Below are positions 49,620 to 60,377 of a DNA stretch of 64,000 bases, piece after piece. Position numbers and translations under genes: made by a program. The notes under the pieces are model-generated. The model made no database searches and was not told where the DNA came from. It worked only from the letters and a program-made list of their open reading frames with translations. The stretch covers positions 62,001-126,000 of the forward strand of contig UZAN01039526.1 in the NCBI GenBank assembly GCA_900618425.1, read 5' to 3'. This DNA comes from Echinostoma caproni. Taxonomy: Eukaryota; Platyhelminthes; Trematoda; Plagiorchiida; Echinostomatidae. The first letter of the stretch is position 1. Each line of letters starts with the position of its first letter.

Positions 49620-52600
49620 TGACCCGGCTGCGCGCGCTCCTCGATTGGCTGCGCTACGTTTTATGTGCTCGTCGTCTCACTGGATTTTATGGTTATGTCG
49701 ATGTTAAACATGTTCCGGACTCATACGTACTCTCGTCACGATATGCTCAGATTAAAATCTGTCAATTCTGTGCCTCTTACAAACAATATGCTTGGAGAAT
49801 ATGGCAATCAGGCTTAGATCAAGAAGCGCAAACGTACTGGATGGCAGTGTGCGCTTAATAGCACCTCTCCTGCGAAGATGGCCGTGCCGCCATTGGTCAA
49901 CGTTCACTCTCTCGTCACAAAGATCCCGGATTCAACTTCCTCATTGAACACACGCATCCTTTCCAACACGTGTCGTAGCATACAAGAAACCTGGTTAAAT
50001 CAAAACGTTGAGGATGCTCTCGCGCAGATAGATGGCTTCGACTGTTACCGGCAGGACAGACAACTGGAGGTGGTGTGGCAACGTACACCAACACTTCTTG
50101 GTGTGACAAGTCTGAAGTGGGTTTTAGTTATTCAGAAAAATCCATTAACTGATTATCCGTTCGATGTTATCCCAGATTTTCCCGATATAAAAGTACGATT
50201 ATTACTAATGTGTATATACCTCGTTCGTGCTCCCAATCAGATATATGTTCTTTTTTAGATCATACCATCCCGTTTTTGGTTCCAATATTAGATGAAAACC
50301 TTCATTTGGCTGTTGGTGACTTCAACCATGCAAGTATTTCCCCTACTTTCTTTTGATTTGTCTGAGTTGTCTCATTCTCCTACCAGAGGCAGCTCTATAC
50401 TTGACCGGGTAATCACAAACCACCTTACTTTGTTTTCTCTCAAACTAATGGCCCCAGTCACTACCAGTGATCATTGTATTCTCCTCTCAAGACCAAAGAT
50501 ATACCCCCGCTATGCGTATCCAACATTCATACGATCAAACCAGATAAGGTTTCATCTCTGCAACTTTACATCAACCCGCATTTTTCTTCTCTGTCGTTCC
50601 ATAACGGTTGCCTAATCATCGTTCGCTTCTTGTTCATCACTTCTCAACTGTGTCAGTCTTTTCACCGAAAAGATTCAATCGATTTTCGATTTTTGCTGTT
50701 CCATGGAAACGCTGTTTGTTTGCAACGGCAAAATTGTATCTCTTCGCTTAAACTCACTACGAAGGCAAAGGGAACGATCCTATAAATCTTACCTTCCATC
50801 TGCTGTAAAGTACTATTGTAACTTAATTAAGGCTGAGATTACACGTTCAAACAAGACGTTCGCTGCTCAAATCCTGTAGACGAAGAACACAAGGCTTCTG
50901 TGGCAAGGAATTCGTCTTCTCTGCGGACAAACAGGAAAAAAGTGAACAATGATGTTACTGTAGATAGCCTTAACGTTGCATTTCTTTATCCGTCTAACGA
51001 TAACTAGATACGCTCTTTCCCATGTAAGGTTTCCAATTCTGCTCTGTTCTCTTTTTCTAATGATGAAATTCTTAAGCTTCTACGTCCCTTCAAACCATCG
51101 TCATCTGCGGGCCCTTATGGTCTTTCTCCATTTTTTCTCAAGTTTGGAGCAGCCCCTCTAACCAGTGTGATGACATACCGCATCAACGAGTCTCTTTCTG
51201 CACAGATGATCCCCGATTCCTGGCTATCAGTGACCATAATACCTGTCCCAAAGACCTCATCCTCAACCGTTCTAGCAAAACGTTTTCGTCCCATCGCATT
51301 GACGTCTGTAGTTCTAAAGTTGATTGAGAAAGCCATCCTGAGTCGCTTGCAGTCACTTGCCACCATTCCCCATGATCCCCTTCAGTTCGCGTGTAAACCC
51401 AACAGATCCATTTTGGATGCTGTGTCCACTCTGTTCCATTTTATTAGTAAGTCATTGAACAGCGCTGCCAAATCTATTTGTTGCGTTTTTGTCGATTATT
51501 CGTCTACTTTTGATTCCGTATCCGGGTTATCCCTCCTTTTTGGACTTCAGTCTTTTGGTACCCCGAGATAGCTGTTTTCATGAATTTCTGATTATTTCAC
51601 TGAAAGAACCCAGCGCACAAATCTGGGCAGGAATACCTCAAGTCCTCTAGTCAATAATTCTGGAGTGCTTCAAGGTGCTGTCCTCTCCCCGTATCTATTC
51701 TCTGCTTTCATTAGTGATCTTTCAGTTCCACACCCTGCTCATATCCCAAAGTATGCTAACGATGTCGTTTCATGTCAGACCGTTTCTTCTTCTTCAGAAT
51801 TTTCTTCTTCCTTTACTGAAAATCTTTCCCGATTGTAACAGTTTTCAAACCAGTCTGGCTTTAATCTTAACACATTCAAGAGCTGGGAGTGCATTTTTAG
51901 TTCTTCTCGCTCTACATTCCCCAACAGACTCTGTAACCCTTAATTGTAATCTTTTGTCTGGAGTGACCTCAGCCAAATATCCGGGTGTTACTATCGATAA
52001 TAATCTTCGCTGGTCGACACACATTCAGAACTGTATGGAAAAACTTCGGCACCTCTCCTTTCAGCTCCGAAAGCTCAGACAATTTCGCACTCCCCAGCAA
52101 GTTTTGTTCTCTATTGTTAAATAATACGTTCTCCCTATTTTACTTTACTGCTCCCCTGTAGTGTTTCTCGGTCTATTGAAACAAGATTTAGAACTGTCCA
52201 TCGTGGATTACTGCTAACAAGTCATGCATCTTTAATTTCTGCCGAGTCATTAATCACAGAATTTATTAATGGCCATATGAAGTCAATACGATTCTAAACG
52301 ATCCCTCCCATCCTTTGCATTTTGACTTATCTTCTTGTCGCTCCCACTCGATCAATCGTTGCTCTTATCGGTATCTACCCTCCCGAATAAACATTTATAA
52401 AAGCTCCACTGTGCCTTATGTGGCTGGCATCTTGAACAACAAGGAACGAGTTATAAATGAAATACATCAATCTTTAATTGAATGAATCAAACTTTAGCGA
52501 CATTCATTTTTTTGCACAGCACTCTATTGAATTTGCTTATACTCCTATATTTTCCCCGGTGTGACGACCAGTGTACAATTTTTAACTGAAATGTAAGCAT

Positions 52601-52640
52601 ATCTCAGCTTGCAAAAGTTATACAAGTACACATACAAATA
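49620..52640 (+). mobile_element. CR1/Rex1-like non-LTR retrotransposon, copy D (most complete)
   Basis: It starts with the shared TCGATTGGCTGCGCTACG (about 49641). Endonuclease: NVHSLVTKI, then QETWLNQN and IDGFDCYRQDR (49878-50060), VGDFNHASI in a second frame (about 50312), ILDRVITNHLTLF and TTSDHCILL (50400-50480). RT: FKPSSSAGPYGLSPFFLKFG (about 51090), IPVPKTSSS and KRFRPIALTS (51167-51300), PLQFACKPNRSILDAVS (about 51380), VDYSSTFDSVS (about 51490), NNSGVLQGAVLSPYLF (about 51655), and the palm box KYANDVVSCQT (about 51750) with Asn for the first catalytic Asp. The thumb block YPGVTIDNNLRWSTHI lies at about 51980. The 3' UTR has TTTTTAACTGAAATG (52580-52594) and ends near 52640 in an ACAAATA-type tail. 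Stops and frameshifts occur throughout. Confidence 0.85.
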
Positions 52641-54386
52641 CCAATGGTTGATATTAACTGCCAAACCAAGTGATTCCCCGCAAAATATTGTATGTACATA
52701 TAGACCGGCATTTTTTGCTTTGCTTAGGAACGAACCATTAAGAATATCCGTACCAACCACAATGCGAGTGGTAAAATAACTTCGGCAATTAACTTCATTG
52801 CGATTTCGGAACCCATCGCATACAGTCATTTAAGGATTGTGCAGTTCTCTGTTTTGTGTGAACACAGTCGTTTCAAGCTGCATCCAGATTTACGACTCCG
52901 TAGAGCAGTTGAAACAAACACACAAGATGTGGACAGCTCCATTAATAGAGTAAATGCTTTCGCACGAACGGAATCTGAATCAATACTCTGGACGTGTACT
53001 GCGACGTCCATGGGAGCTTTGATTACTCGCCCCTGTCAGTCTGTGACAGAGCCATTACATACTCTACTGCCTTTCAACTGTTTGCTAGTTGGAGTGAATT
53101 ACACAACCGTAACTGAATTTCAATCAAAAGGAAGCACTAACATCCCAAAATTCAGTGCATCGCTTTAACACATGAAGCATGATTCGTCTTTAATCCACGT
53201 TCTCTTTTAACGGCCATATTAAAATTCTAATTTCACAGAGGTTTCAGTTACCTAAGCTTAGTTTCGAAACGGAAATGTAAAAAAAACGATCGAAATATGT
53301 TATCTAAAGAGTGTCAAAGTAGGAAGTAGGAGTTTCACTGCTGAATAAATGTTTTTAGCCGGTTGTCGTAAGTTTATTCATGTTGATAAACAAACTGTTG
53401 CCGAAATTCTACCTCTTTACTCACTGATTTTACTGATAAATCAGAATTTTGTCCCATTCTCGAACAGTACAAATGAGATAGTTGGGAGAAAATTCGATTT
53501 CACTGGATCTACGTGGAGTACAAATACGACCTAAAACGTGAGCAGTCACCCGTGTTCCGATAGTCTCTCACTTTATTACTATCGATCTTCTCCACAATTG
53601 TTCTCGTTCGTGAGCATCACTTTTTGTCAATAAAGTACACTCGCAAACAGGCCAGAGCAGTATCAACTGAATATGAGCGTAGAGATTGATTGCTCGCTTT
53701 TGACCTGATTCCCATTATCTAACGAAGAAAGTTCACACGTTCGCTCGCAGATTGTTCTCAAGTTACGCGATGGTGATTGCTGCACAATTTCCCTACATGA
53801 ACAGATTGGGGCCGGTGTGAGGAGAATGGATCGCATCGAACGTGCACTGACAGAAATCAACGGATGTGAGTCGACACTGTAAAGACAAGCGATGTGAATC
53901 AGTGAGTCGAGCTCAAACTGCAAACGCACATTCGAATAATCATTTCGAACAAGGAAGCATGCGAGCTGAAATAAATTCAATTTTACAATTTATCATCAAA
54001 TTTCACTTGCTAACTTAATCGTACTCTGTAAACAAATCAGATTACATAGCTCCCTTGTCCACTCCCCTGTACTAATAACTTATTTCAACTCGTAGGTTTC
54101 TTTGGATGACATGATTGTACAAATGTGTACAAACAGCCGAAACTGATGGTAAATGTCTACCTTAGTCACATGAATCCTCTTCTGTTAAGGAAATGGACAA
54201 AGGGACAAGGATATGTCACAAAAATTGAATACCCAACGTGTTCTAAACTGTTTTTTTAAATTGAAATACAGATTGATTGGAGAATGGTAGGGCCTTCTAG
54301 AAGTTTGAGCTACAAGATAGAAGGTAAAATCTTGATCGGGTGGGGCGGACCTAAGAACTACTGTTCACGGACAAACCTAACAGAGT
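52641..54386. other. No gene recognised
   Basis: The + frame 52839-53168 (109 codons) and the reverse frame 53663-53980 (105 codons) have no recognisable domain. I do not call them genes. Confidence 0.45.
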
Positions 54387-54742
54387 TGTAGGAAATCCCT
54401 GTTATGTCTTGTATTAAGACAATATGATCGATACGTGCTCCTCTTTGTCTAGGCCTCAACAACTGGAGAAAGAACACTGTTGAGAAACGACAGTCAGTGT
54501 GTATTCTTGATCACAAAACAACCAGCAAATATGTGTGATCAATCGGGCGTACGCGAACAGACGTGGTGATACGCCAATCAGATCGTGACCTTGGCACTCA
54601 GGTTGATCGATCGGATGACAGCTATTTGATTCACCTTATTCATCCTATCAGGAGTCGATTCGGCTTGGGCGTCACGAGCGCACTTGTAGTGTGACGCACG
54701 TCGCTGCGTGGCAGGACGGATTTTGTGCGCTCCGTCCCAACA
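54387..54742 (-). repeat. Probable 3' LTR of the gypsy element
   Basis: On the reverse strand it begins TGTTGGGACGG right after the polypurine tract and plausibly ends TTTCCTACA at 54387, giving TG..CA ends. The left end is a guess because the 5' LTR is not present for comparison. Confidence 0.5.
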
Positions 54743-54753
54743 CCTCCCCTTTT
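54743..54753 (-). promoter_or_regulatory. Polypurine tract
   Basis: AAAAGGGGAGG on the reverse strand, directly followed by TG. This is the usual plus-strand primer site of a Ty3/gypsy element and fixes the LTR start. Confidence 0.75.
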
Positions 54754-54830
54754 GAGATGTACGTTCGCAGTTTGGGGTTGATTTGCAGTCTTGTGGTTTG
54801 CGTCCGTTTTCTGCTTGTACGTCGGCTTGG

Positions 54831-55419
54831 NNNNNNNNNNNNNNNNNNNNNNNNNNNNNNNNNNNNNNNNNNNNNNNNNNNNNNNNNNNNNNNNNNNNNN
54901 NNNNNNNNNNNNNNNNNNNNNNNNNNNNNNNNNNNNNNNNNNNNNNNNNNNNNNNNNNNNNNNNNNNNNNNNNNNNNNNNNNNNNNNNNNNNNNNNNNNN
55001 NNNNNNNNNNNNNNNNNNNNNNNNNNNNNNNNNNNNNNNNNNNNNNNNNNNNNNNNNNNNNNNNNNNNNNNNNNNNNNNNNNNNNNNNNNNNNNNNNNNN
55101 NNNNNNNNNNNNNNNNNNNNNNNNNNNNNNNNNNNNNNNNNNNNNNNNNNNNNNNNNNNNNNNNNNNNNNNNNNNNNNNNNNNNNNNNNNNNNNNNNNNN
55201 NNNNNNNNNNNNNNNNNNNNNNNNNNNNNNNNNNNNNNNNNNNNNNNNNNNNNNNNNNNNNNNNNNNNNNNNNNNNNNNNNNNNNNNNNNNNNNNNNNNN
55301 NNNNNNNNNNNNNNNNNNNNNNNNNNNNNNNNNNNNNNNNNNNNNNNNNNNNNNNNNNNNNNNNNNNNNNNNNNNNNNNNNNNNNNNNNNNNNNNNNNNN
55401 NNNNNNNNNNNNNNNNNNN
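54831..55419. other. Assembly gap (589 N)
   Basis: Unknown sequence inside the gypsy element, between the end of integrase and the polypurine tract. Frames reading across it are not evidence for a protein. Confidence 1.
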
Positions 55420-57870
55420 TGTGAACTTTGAGTCCTTTCTTCGTGGCATTTCGTTGGCCTTAATTGATTTGCGTGACGCGACCAAACTTTGGACTGTATT
55501 TGTACCTCATACAATACAGCTCCACGTCTTCTCAGAATTCTGCCAGTTTCCCAGGGAGAACCGTCTTTTCCATAGCATCGTGCTAACACTGCTTGACCTG
55601 GGGCAAAGGAACGTGTAAAGGCTCCGTGTCGACGATTGAACTGTTCTTCCATTTTTCGGTTCCTTTCAGTGTTGTAGGTGGTTGGGCGCAAAAGGTCAAA
55701 CGGCATTCTTAACTTTCGGTTCATCAATGCCTCTTCTGGGAAAACTCCTTTTGGTGAGTTCGGATTTGGAGTGCATCGATATAGGAACAGAAACCTTTCG
55801 ATGACTTCTGCGGTTGCTCCCTCCCATTTTGATTTCTGGAGTGCCCGCTTGAAGGTATCCACAAATCTCTCCGTTTGGCCGTTTGATTGCGGATGATTAG
55901 GCGGGGAGAGTACGTGGGTAATGCCATTCCGCTTGCAGAATTCTTTGAGTTGTTGTGATGTGAACTGAGTGCCGTTGTCGCTAACTAGTGTTTCAAGGAC
56001 ATCAAAACGACTGAAAAGCTGCCGGAGGTGTTCGATTGTTGAGGATGACGTAGGGCTATCCGCAGGGAAAATCTCGGGCCATTTGCTGAAGGCATCGATA
56101 GCGATAAGGTAAGAACGACCATTGATCGGCCCTGCAAAGTCAACGTGAATACGCGACCACGGTTTGTCAGGAATTGGCCAACTGGAAAGCTTGGTTTTTA
56201 CTGGCATCTTGGATGCAAAGGCGCATTGATGACAGTTTTGGACGATTTCTTCCAGATGTTGGTCGATGAACGGCGAATAGACGTAACTACGAACGAGTGA
56301 CTTCATACGGTTGATTCCCGGGTGTCCGGTGTGGAATTGTTGAAGCACTCTTTTCTGTAGCGTCTTTGGAATCACAACTCTTTCAGCGAATAGAATGCAA
56401 CGGGTCACAATCGACAACGAATCTTTCCGTCGGAAGAACTGGCGCAATTCGGTAAAGTTGTACGATTTCGGCCAGAGAGTGTGAAGGAATTGTGTGACCT
56501 TCTTGAGCAGCGGGTCGTGTCGTATTTCCTCCCTAACTTCTTCAGCTGTTACTGGTGTATTGCGTGGAGCATCGGTAACGAGGAATTTGACGTCTGGTTC
56601 CACCGATATCGAAGCAACGACTCTTTCTTCGGGCTCTGGCCGTTGAGAGTTGATAAGCCTTGACAGGGCATCTGCTTGACCAAAGCAGGTAGTCGATTGA
56701 TAGCGGATCTCAAAACCGTAGCTGAGGAGGATCAGTGCCCAACGTTGAAGGCGGTTAGCAGTATAGACTGGAATACCTTTTTTGGAGCCGAAAATTGCTA
56801 TCAGCGGCTTATGGTCGGTGAGGAGTGTGAATTTTCGACCGTACAGCATTTTATGAAACTTCGTCACAGCAAAGATGATAGCTAGGGCTTCTTTTTCAAT
56901 TTGACTGTAGTTTCGCTCCGTTGCAGTTAACGATCTAGCGGCATGTGAAACGGCCTTCTGTGATCCATCTGGTAGCTTGTGAGAGATGACTGCACCAACT
57001 CCTCTGTTTGAAACATCGGCTGCCACAATGATATCATGTGACGGGTCAAAGTGTGTCAGAAGCAGGTCTGAGCTGAGCATTGACTTGACGCAATCGAAGG
57101 TATTCTGGCATTCTGTTGACCAATGCCATGGTTGCTCTTTGGCTAGAAGTTGGTGCATTGGAGCTCGGACGCGATGCAAATCAGGAACAAATGCACTGTA
57201 GTGACTTACGAGGCCCAAAAATGATCTGAGTGTAGTCAAATCCTTCGGTGGTGGCATATTTTGAATGGCTTTAATGTTCTCTGGATCTGGTCGACGGCCA
57301 TCTTTGTCCAGAATGAAACCAAGATATTTGATGGAGGGCATGAATAAGTCACATTTGTCTTCTCGGACTCTGAAACCATAATCTTGAATCCGTCTCAGCA
57401 CTGTATTTAGTCGGTTAAACAGTTCTTCTTGTGTGCGACCCATAACGATTATATCATCCAACTATGCGGCAGTACCCGTGATACCACTCAACATCGTGTC
57501 CATCAGCTGCTGAAAAATTGCTGGTGCAGACTTGACACCGAAAGACAGACGATTGTACTGGAACAAACCGCGATGAGTGTTTATCGTGAGTAGTTCCTTT
57601 GAGTCATCAGCAACGCTCACTTGGTGATATGCATCTGATAAGTCAAGTTTGGCGAAACAGATACCACCATTCAGTTTTGCGAAAATGTCTTCTGGTATTG
57701 GAAGTGGATATTGATGATCTTCTACTGAGGCGTTCAGACCCGTTGAGAAATCTGCACAAATGCGCACCTTGCCATTGGGTTTCTTGATGACCACAATCGG
57801 AGCTGCCCATGATGAATAATTGACCGGTTTGTTGACACCGTATCTACGGTCTAACGAATTTCCTGTGCCT
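55420..57870 (-). pseudogene. Ty3/gypsy pol (RT-RNase H-integrase), one nonsense codon
   Basis: The first readable piece (57794 down to 57465) holds RT blocks KKPNGKVRICADFSTGLN and LDLSDAYHQV, then FGVKSAPAIFQQLMD. A TAG at 57464-57462 stands exactly where the Tyr of the catalytic Y-L-D-D box belongs. The same frame runs on from 57461 for about 680 residues before the gap. Counting from that point, RNase H keeps D149, E191 and D216 (TDHKPL). The integrase zinc finger is H377, H380, C410 and C413. The catalytic triad is D441, D495 and E531, with 35 residues between the last two. The C-terminus ends in SRHANQLRP. The stop is the only in-frame break I see in this part. Confidence 0.85.
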
Positions 57871-58269
57871 ATGTGTGTGCGTGCACCTGATTGTGCATAG
57901 CTTCATCATTTCAGTCAATTTCCGACTGCTTTCATGAAAGTGAGAACGTTCTACTAATTCGACCAACAAGTGGCCCACGCTTACTTGTCATTGATTTGAC
58001 CTTGAGGGACGCAAAAATTAATCGCGGGAAACAAATCATGGTTTTGTATAAAATCAGCCAGAACAACAAAAGAAAACCTTGGAAAGATTTTACTTTTGAG
58101 ACCTTATAACCAATCATGTGCATCCTCTTACATAAAGATTGGCTTGGACAAATTTCTCCCAGTTGTGCTAGCCACAATGATTTGACTATTAAGGTTTGGA
58201 GGGTAAAATTCACTAAGATATGTGCTGATTGAATGAGGAAAATAATCAGAAGCTGTTGTGTATCTACAC
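57871..58269. other. No feature recognised
   Basis: Just upstream (in gypsy sense) of the truncated pol. The reverse strand here is not recognisable as the first RT blocks. No LTR or gag sequence was seen. Confidence 0.45.
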
Positions 58270-58435
58270 GGGCGGTGGTGGCCCGGTGGTAACGTCATCA
58301 AATTATCACCCCGTGGATGTGAGCTCGAATCCCACCACCACTGCCTGATTTTCCCCATTGTGTGTTGAATGACAGCTCTTTGATTGGCCGCTTCCCTCTC
58401 CCTGAAAACTGTATCTTGGTATATTCAATAAGAGG
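58270..58435 (+). mobile_element. tRNA-derived SINE, family B, best copy
   Basis: A-box region GTGGCCCGGTGGTAACGTC (58279-58297), B box GAGCTCGAATCC (58321-58332), then CACCACCACTGCCTGATTTTCC and CCATTGTGTGTTGAATGACA. The element ends TGAAAACTGTATC and TATATTCAATAAGAGG. It agrees throughout with the reverse copy at 46541-46697 and has the best preserved head of the four. No hammerhead motif is present, unlike families A and C. Confidence 0.8.
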
Positions 58436-59610
58436 AAATGAAATGAAAAAAAAACGAAAGAAAAGACCGTATAACTTTTCCCTTGATCGATCTGTTCCTC
58501 TAAAGATCCACCTGACAAGGGATGATGCTATGGTGATTTATCATTTCGAGATAGTGCAAATCAGGGAGTCGTCCGAAACTGCGTTCTGACCAGCAATGGA
58601 AAACAAACACATTGGGGTCGATCACGGTGCGATCAACACTACTATCTGCATACAACTTACCCTCTGATCGGGAAACGTAATGATTGTTTTTGGATATTCC
58701 TAGTCATGCTCTTACACATCATGTAGTGGAAAAGTGGTTGCATAATGGTAGCTATTGGCGCAATTTAAGGTCAAGGAATATCCGAAAACAATTGTTCACT
58801 CACCGACTCGTTTTCTCCATGCTATCATGGGAATATTCAAACTTTTGAAATGTAATAATCTCTAATTGTTTGCGTTATTTAGTTGACTTATTTTTCCCCT
58901 CCCGATATTTCACGGTTCGATACACCACTAAATACGACTAACATACCGGTTACTGCAGTACGAACATGATCTGTATGCGTTGGTCAGGGGATTCACTACG
59001 AAGTGAAATGTGTTGTCCCCACTCGATTCAGTTCCCCTATCTCTCTTTTATTAACCGCTGTATCCTCAGTTGACTTGACTACTGAGAGCGATCTCGATCA
59101 CGTATTATGTTCATGCATAAGCGGTTTATTTCTCGTGAGAGAGTTTAAATCTACTATTCCATAGAAATTCGCTACTATTAGTCTGAATGAGAGGTGCGAC
59201 AGCTCATTTGGTGAACATCCATTCACACGAATGTATTTCACAGTCAAACGAAAGACTCATACAAATATTCAACTATGGGTTTTGGCACACACCCACTGAT
59301 CACCGACGAGAAAGTGAATGTTGTAGCTCATTTGGTGGGCGGAATCAGTTACATATAGTCATGAGCAATATTCTGCGATGACATTGAGATCAGATCAGTA
59401 TTCTGTGAACAAAGCTCAGTCAGTATATGCAACCATATGATGACTTTTAACCGTCTAATCTCGGTAACGTGTGTGTGTGTGTGTTGCACAGCTTACTTCT
59501 GTCGCAATAGGAACAAGAAGTAATGATATGAGATGGAAGGCTGAACGAAATGGTGTGATGTGCGTTGTTGTTGGTGGTGGTGAACAAAGTTAAAGTTTCA
59601 TGAGATTGAT
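58436..59610. other. No gene recognised
   Basis: Nothing supported except a (GT)8 microsatellite at 59469-59484. Two related sentences, CAGCTCATTTGGTG near 59200 and GTAGCTCATTTGGTG near 59325, repeat about 125 bp apart. Confidence 0.45.
59469..59484 (+). repeat. (GT)8 microsatellite
   Basis: Eight GT units, directly readable. Confidence 0.9.
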
Positions 59611-59864
59611 GGAGGATTTGATTCAATTTCAAAAGGGAATTCGTCGTGTATAGGGGAAATGAAGCGTGAACTGAAAAGCTAGGAAGCACCGTACAGTACT
59701 GTACAACTGACTTATCAGGTTGTGAAAGTTTCCAACCGAGTCATAACCCCGGAGGCTAGTGCTGAGATGAGTGAGTTCCGTGGCCCGCAACAAGCTCGCA
59801 AAGATGGGTTGTGCTATATCGTGTAAATGGAAAATTAAAAAGAACTGTCTGATAAGCTGCTCCG

Positions 59865-59918
59865 TGGCCGGGTGGGTAGCACGCTTGCGTTCTACCTGTG
59901 AGGTTCCGGGTTTGATCC
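59865..59918 (+). promoter_or_regulatory. Pol III A and B boxes of SINE A copy 2
   Basis: A box TGGCCGGGTGG at 59865-59875 and B box GGGTTTGATCC at 59908-59918, with the same spacing as copy 1. Confidence 0.7.
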
Positions 59919-59938
59919 CCAGTTGGGTCGATGGATTA

Positions 59939-59983
59939 GCACTACTGCTGAGACCCAACCAGGTCGAAACAGCTGTTCAGCGC
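59939..59983 (+). ncRNA. Hammerhead ribozyme, SINE A copy 2 (core mutation)
   Basis: The core reads CTGCTGA (59945-59951), so A6 is C at 59948. Stem II GACC (59952-59955) with GGTC (59962-59965) is perfect, with the same CAACCA loop. GAAA lies at 59966-59969. Stem III ACA/TGT is perfect. The cleavage base is T59977. Stem I pairs GCACTA (59939-59944) with CAGCGC (59978-59983), four of six. The A6 change should abolish activity. Where copy 1 has lost pairs (stem II, stem III, stem I) this copy keeps them, and the reverse is true for the core. Confidence 0.75.
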
Positions 59984-60089
59984 TTCCTAGTTTTTCAGTT
60001 CAGGCTTCATTTGCTCTATACACAACTAATTCGCTCTTTGCGAGATAAAGTTGTGCAATTTGTACGTAGTGACGTATTTCTGGTGTGAG

Positions 60090-60284
60090 ATGAATAAAAG
60101 CAAGCCTCCTGTTAGTCCTGTGATGCCAGTAGGTGCTAATTTCGTGGATTGTAATTTGCGGAACGTGATCCTCAGAAGGAGGATAGCAGAACCATTTCGA
60201 ATGACTGACTTCTCCCGAAACTTCCAGAAGATCGACGGGGTTTTTACTTTTCCACTAGATATCGTCACTACAGAGCCACTTCAA
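60090..60284 (+). CDS. Candidate first coding exon, unknown protein
   Basis: An ATG at 60090 opens a frame of 65 codons ending exactly before GTAAGC at 60285, a good splice donor, with a phase-0 end. The product (for example GANFVDCNLRNVILRRRIAE, FSRNFQKIDGVFTF) has balanced, protein-like composition unlike the chance frames nearby. I do not recognise the family. Its start lies about 50 bp after the end of SINE A copy 2. No second exon or acceptor was identified, so this is only a candidate. The open frame also extends upstream in phase, so an internal exon beginning after an AG is possible. Confidence 0.3.
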
Positions 60285-60341
60285 GTAAGCAAAGTTTCCA
60301 TTTCTTTCGAGCCATCAAAATTATTTGACATATGTGGACGA

Positions 60342-60352
60342 GGGGGGGGGGG
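60342..60352 (+). repeat. G11 homopolymer near an ambiguous base
   Basis: Eleven G, then CGGGANGGG with an N at 60358. Likely a hard-to-sequence site just outside the long inverted repeat. Confidence 0.8.
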
Positions 60353-60377
60353 CGGGANGGGAAGTTGCTGGAAAGCC

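Larger units (their letters stand above)
54387..57870 (-). mobile_element. Ty3/gypsy LTR retrotransposon, 5' half missing
   Basis: On the reverse strand, the second half of the pol gene (RT from its middle, RNase H, integrase) is followed by an assembly gap, a polypurine tract and a 3' LTR. Gag, protease, the first RT blocks, the primer binding site and the 5' LTR are absent; recognisable homology starts at about 57870. Integrase wording such as HVDFAGPINGRSYLIAIDAF resembles the Mag/K02A2.6-like branch more than CsRn1-type trematode elements, but that is only a judgement by eye. The pol frame is otherwise nearly intact over 2.4 kb, so this is much younger than the non-LTR copies around it. 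Confidence 0.85.
59611..60060 (+). mobile_element. Foldback SINE, family A, copy 2 (tRNA promoter, hammerhead, tail)
   Basis: Inverted tail 59611-59691 (GGATTTGATTCAATTTC, AATTCGTCGTGTATA, GCGTGAACTGAAAAGCTAGG). An 85-nt insert absent from copy 1 follows, starting with the perfect palindrome GTACAGTACTGTAC. Then come the shared spacer CGCAAAGATGGG-TGTGCTATATCGTGTA (about 59797-59825), the head with A box TGGCCGGGTGG (59865-59875) and B box GGGTTTGATCC (59908-59918), the hammerhead (59939-59983), and the tail from 59978 to about 60035, where CACAACTAATTCG is a worn form of TACGACGAATT. Copy 1 instead has a 35-nt insert between spacer and head. Confidence 0.75.

Noticed and set aside
52839..53168. 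109-codon + frame
   Set aside because: No family recognised and no supporting splice sites or promoter.
54640..55618. Long open frames of 213-281 codons on both strands around 55 kb
   Set aside because: They consist mainly of the 589 N and are not evidence of coding.
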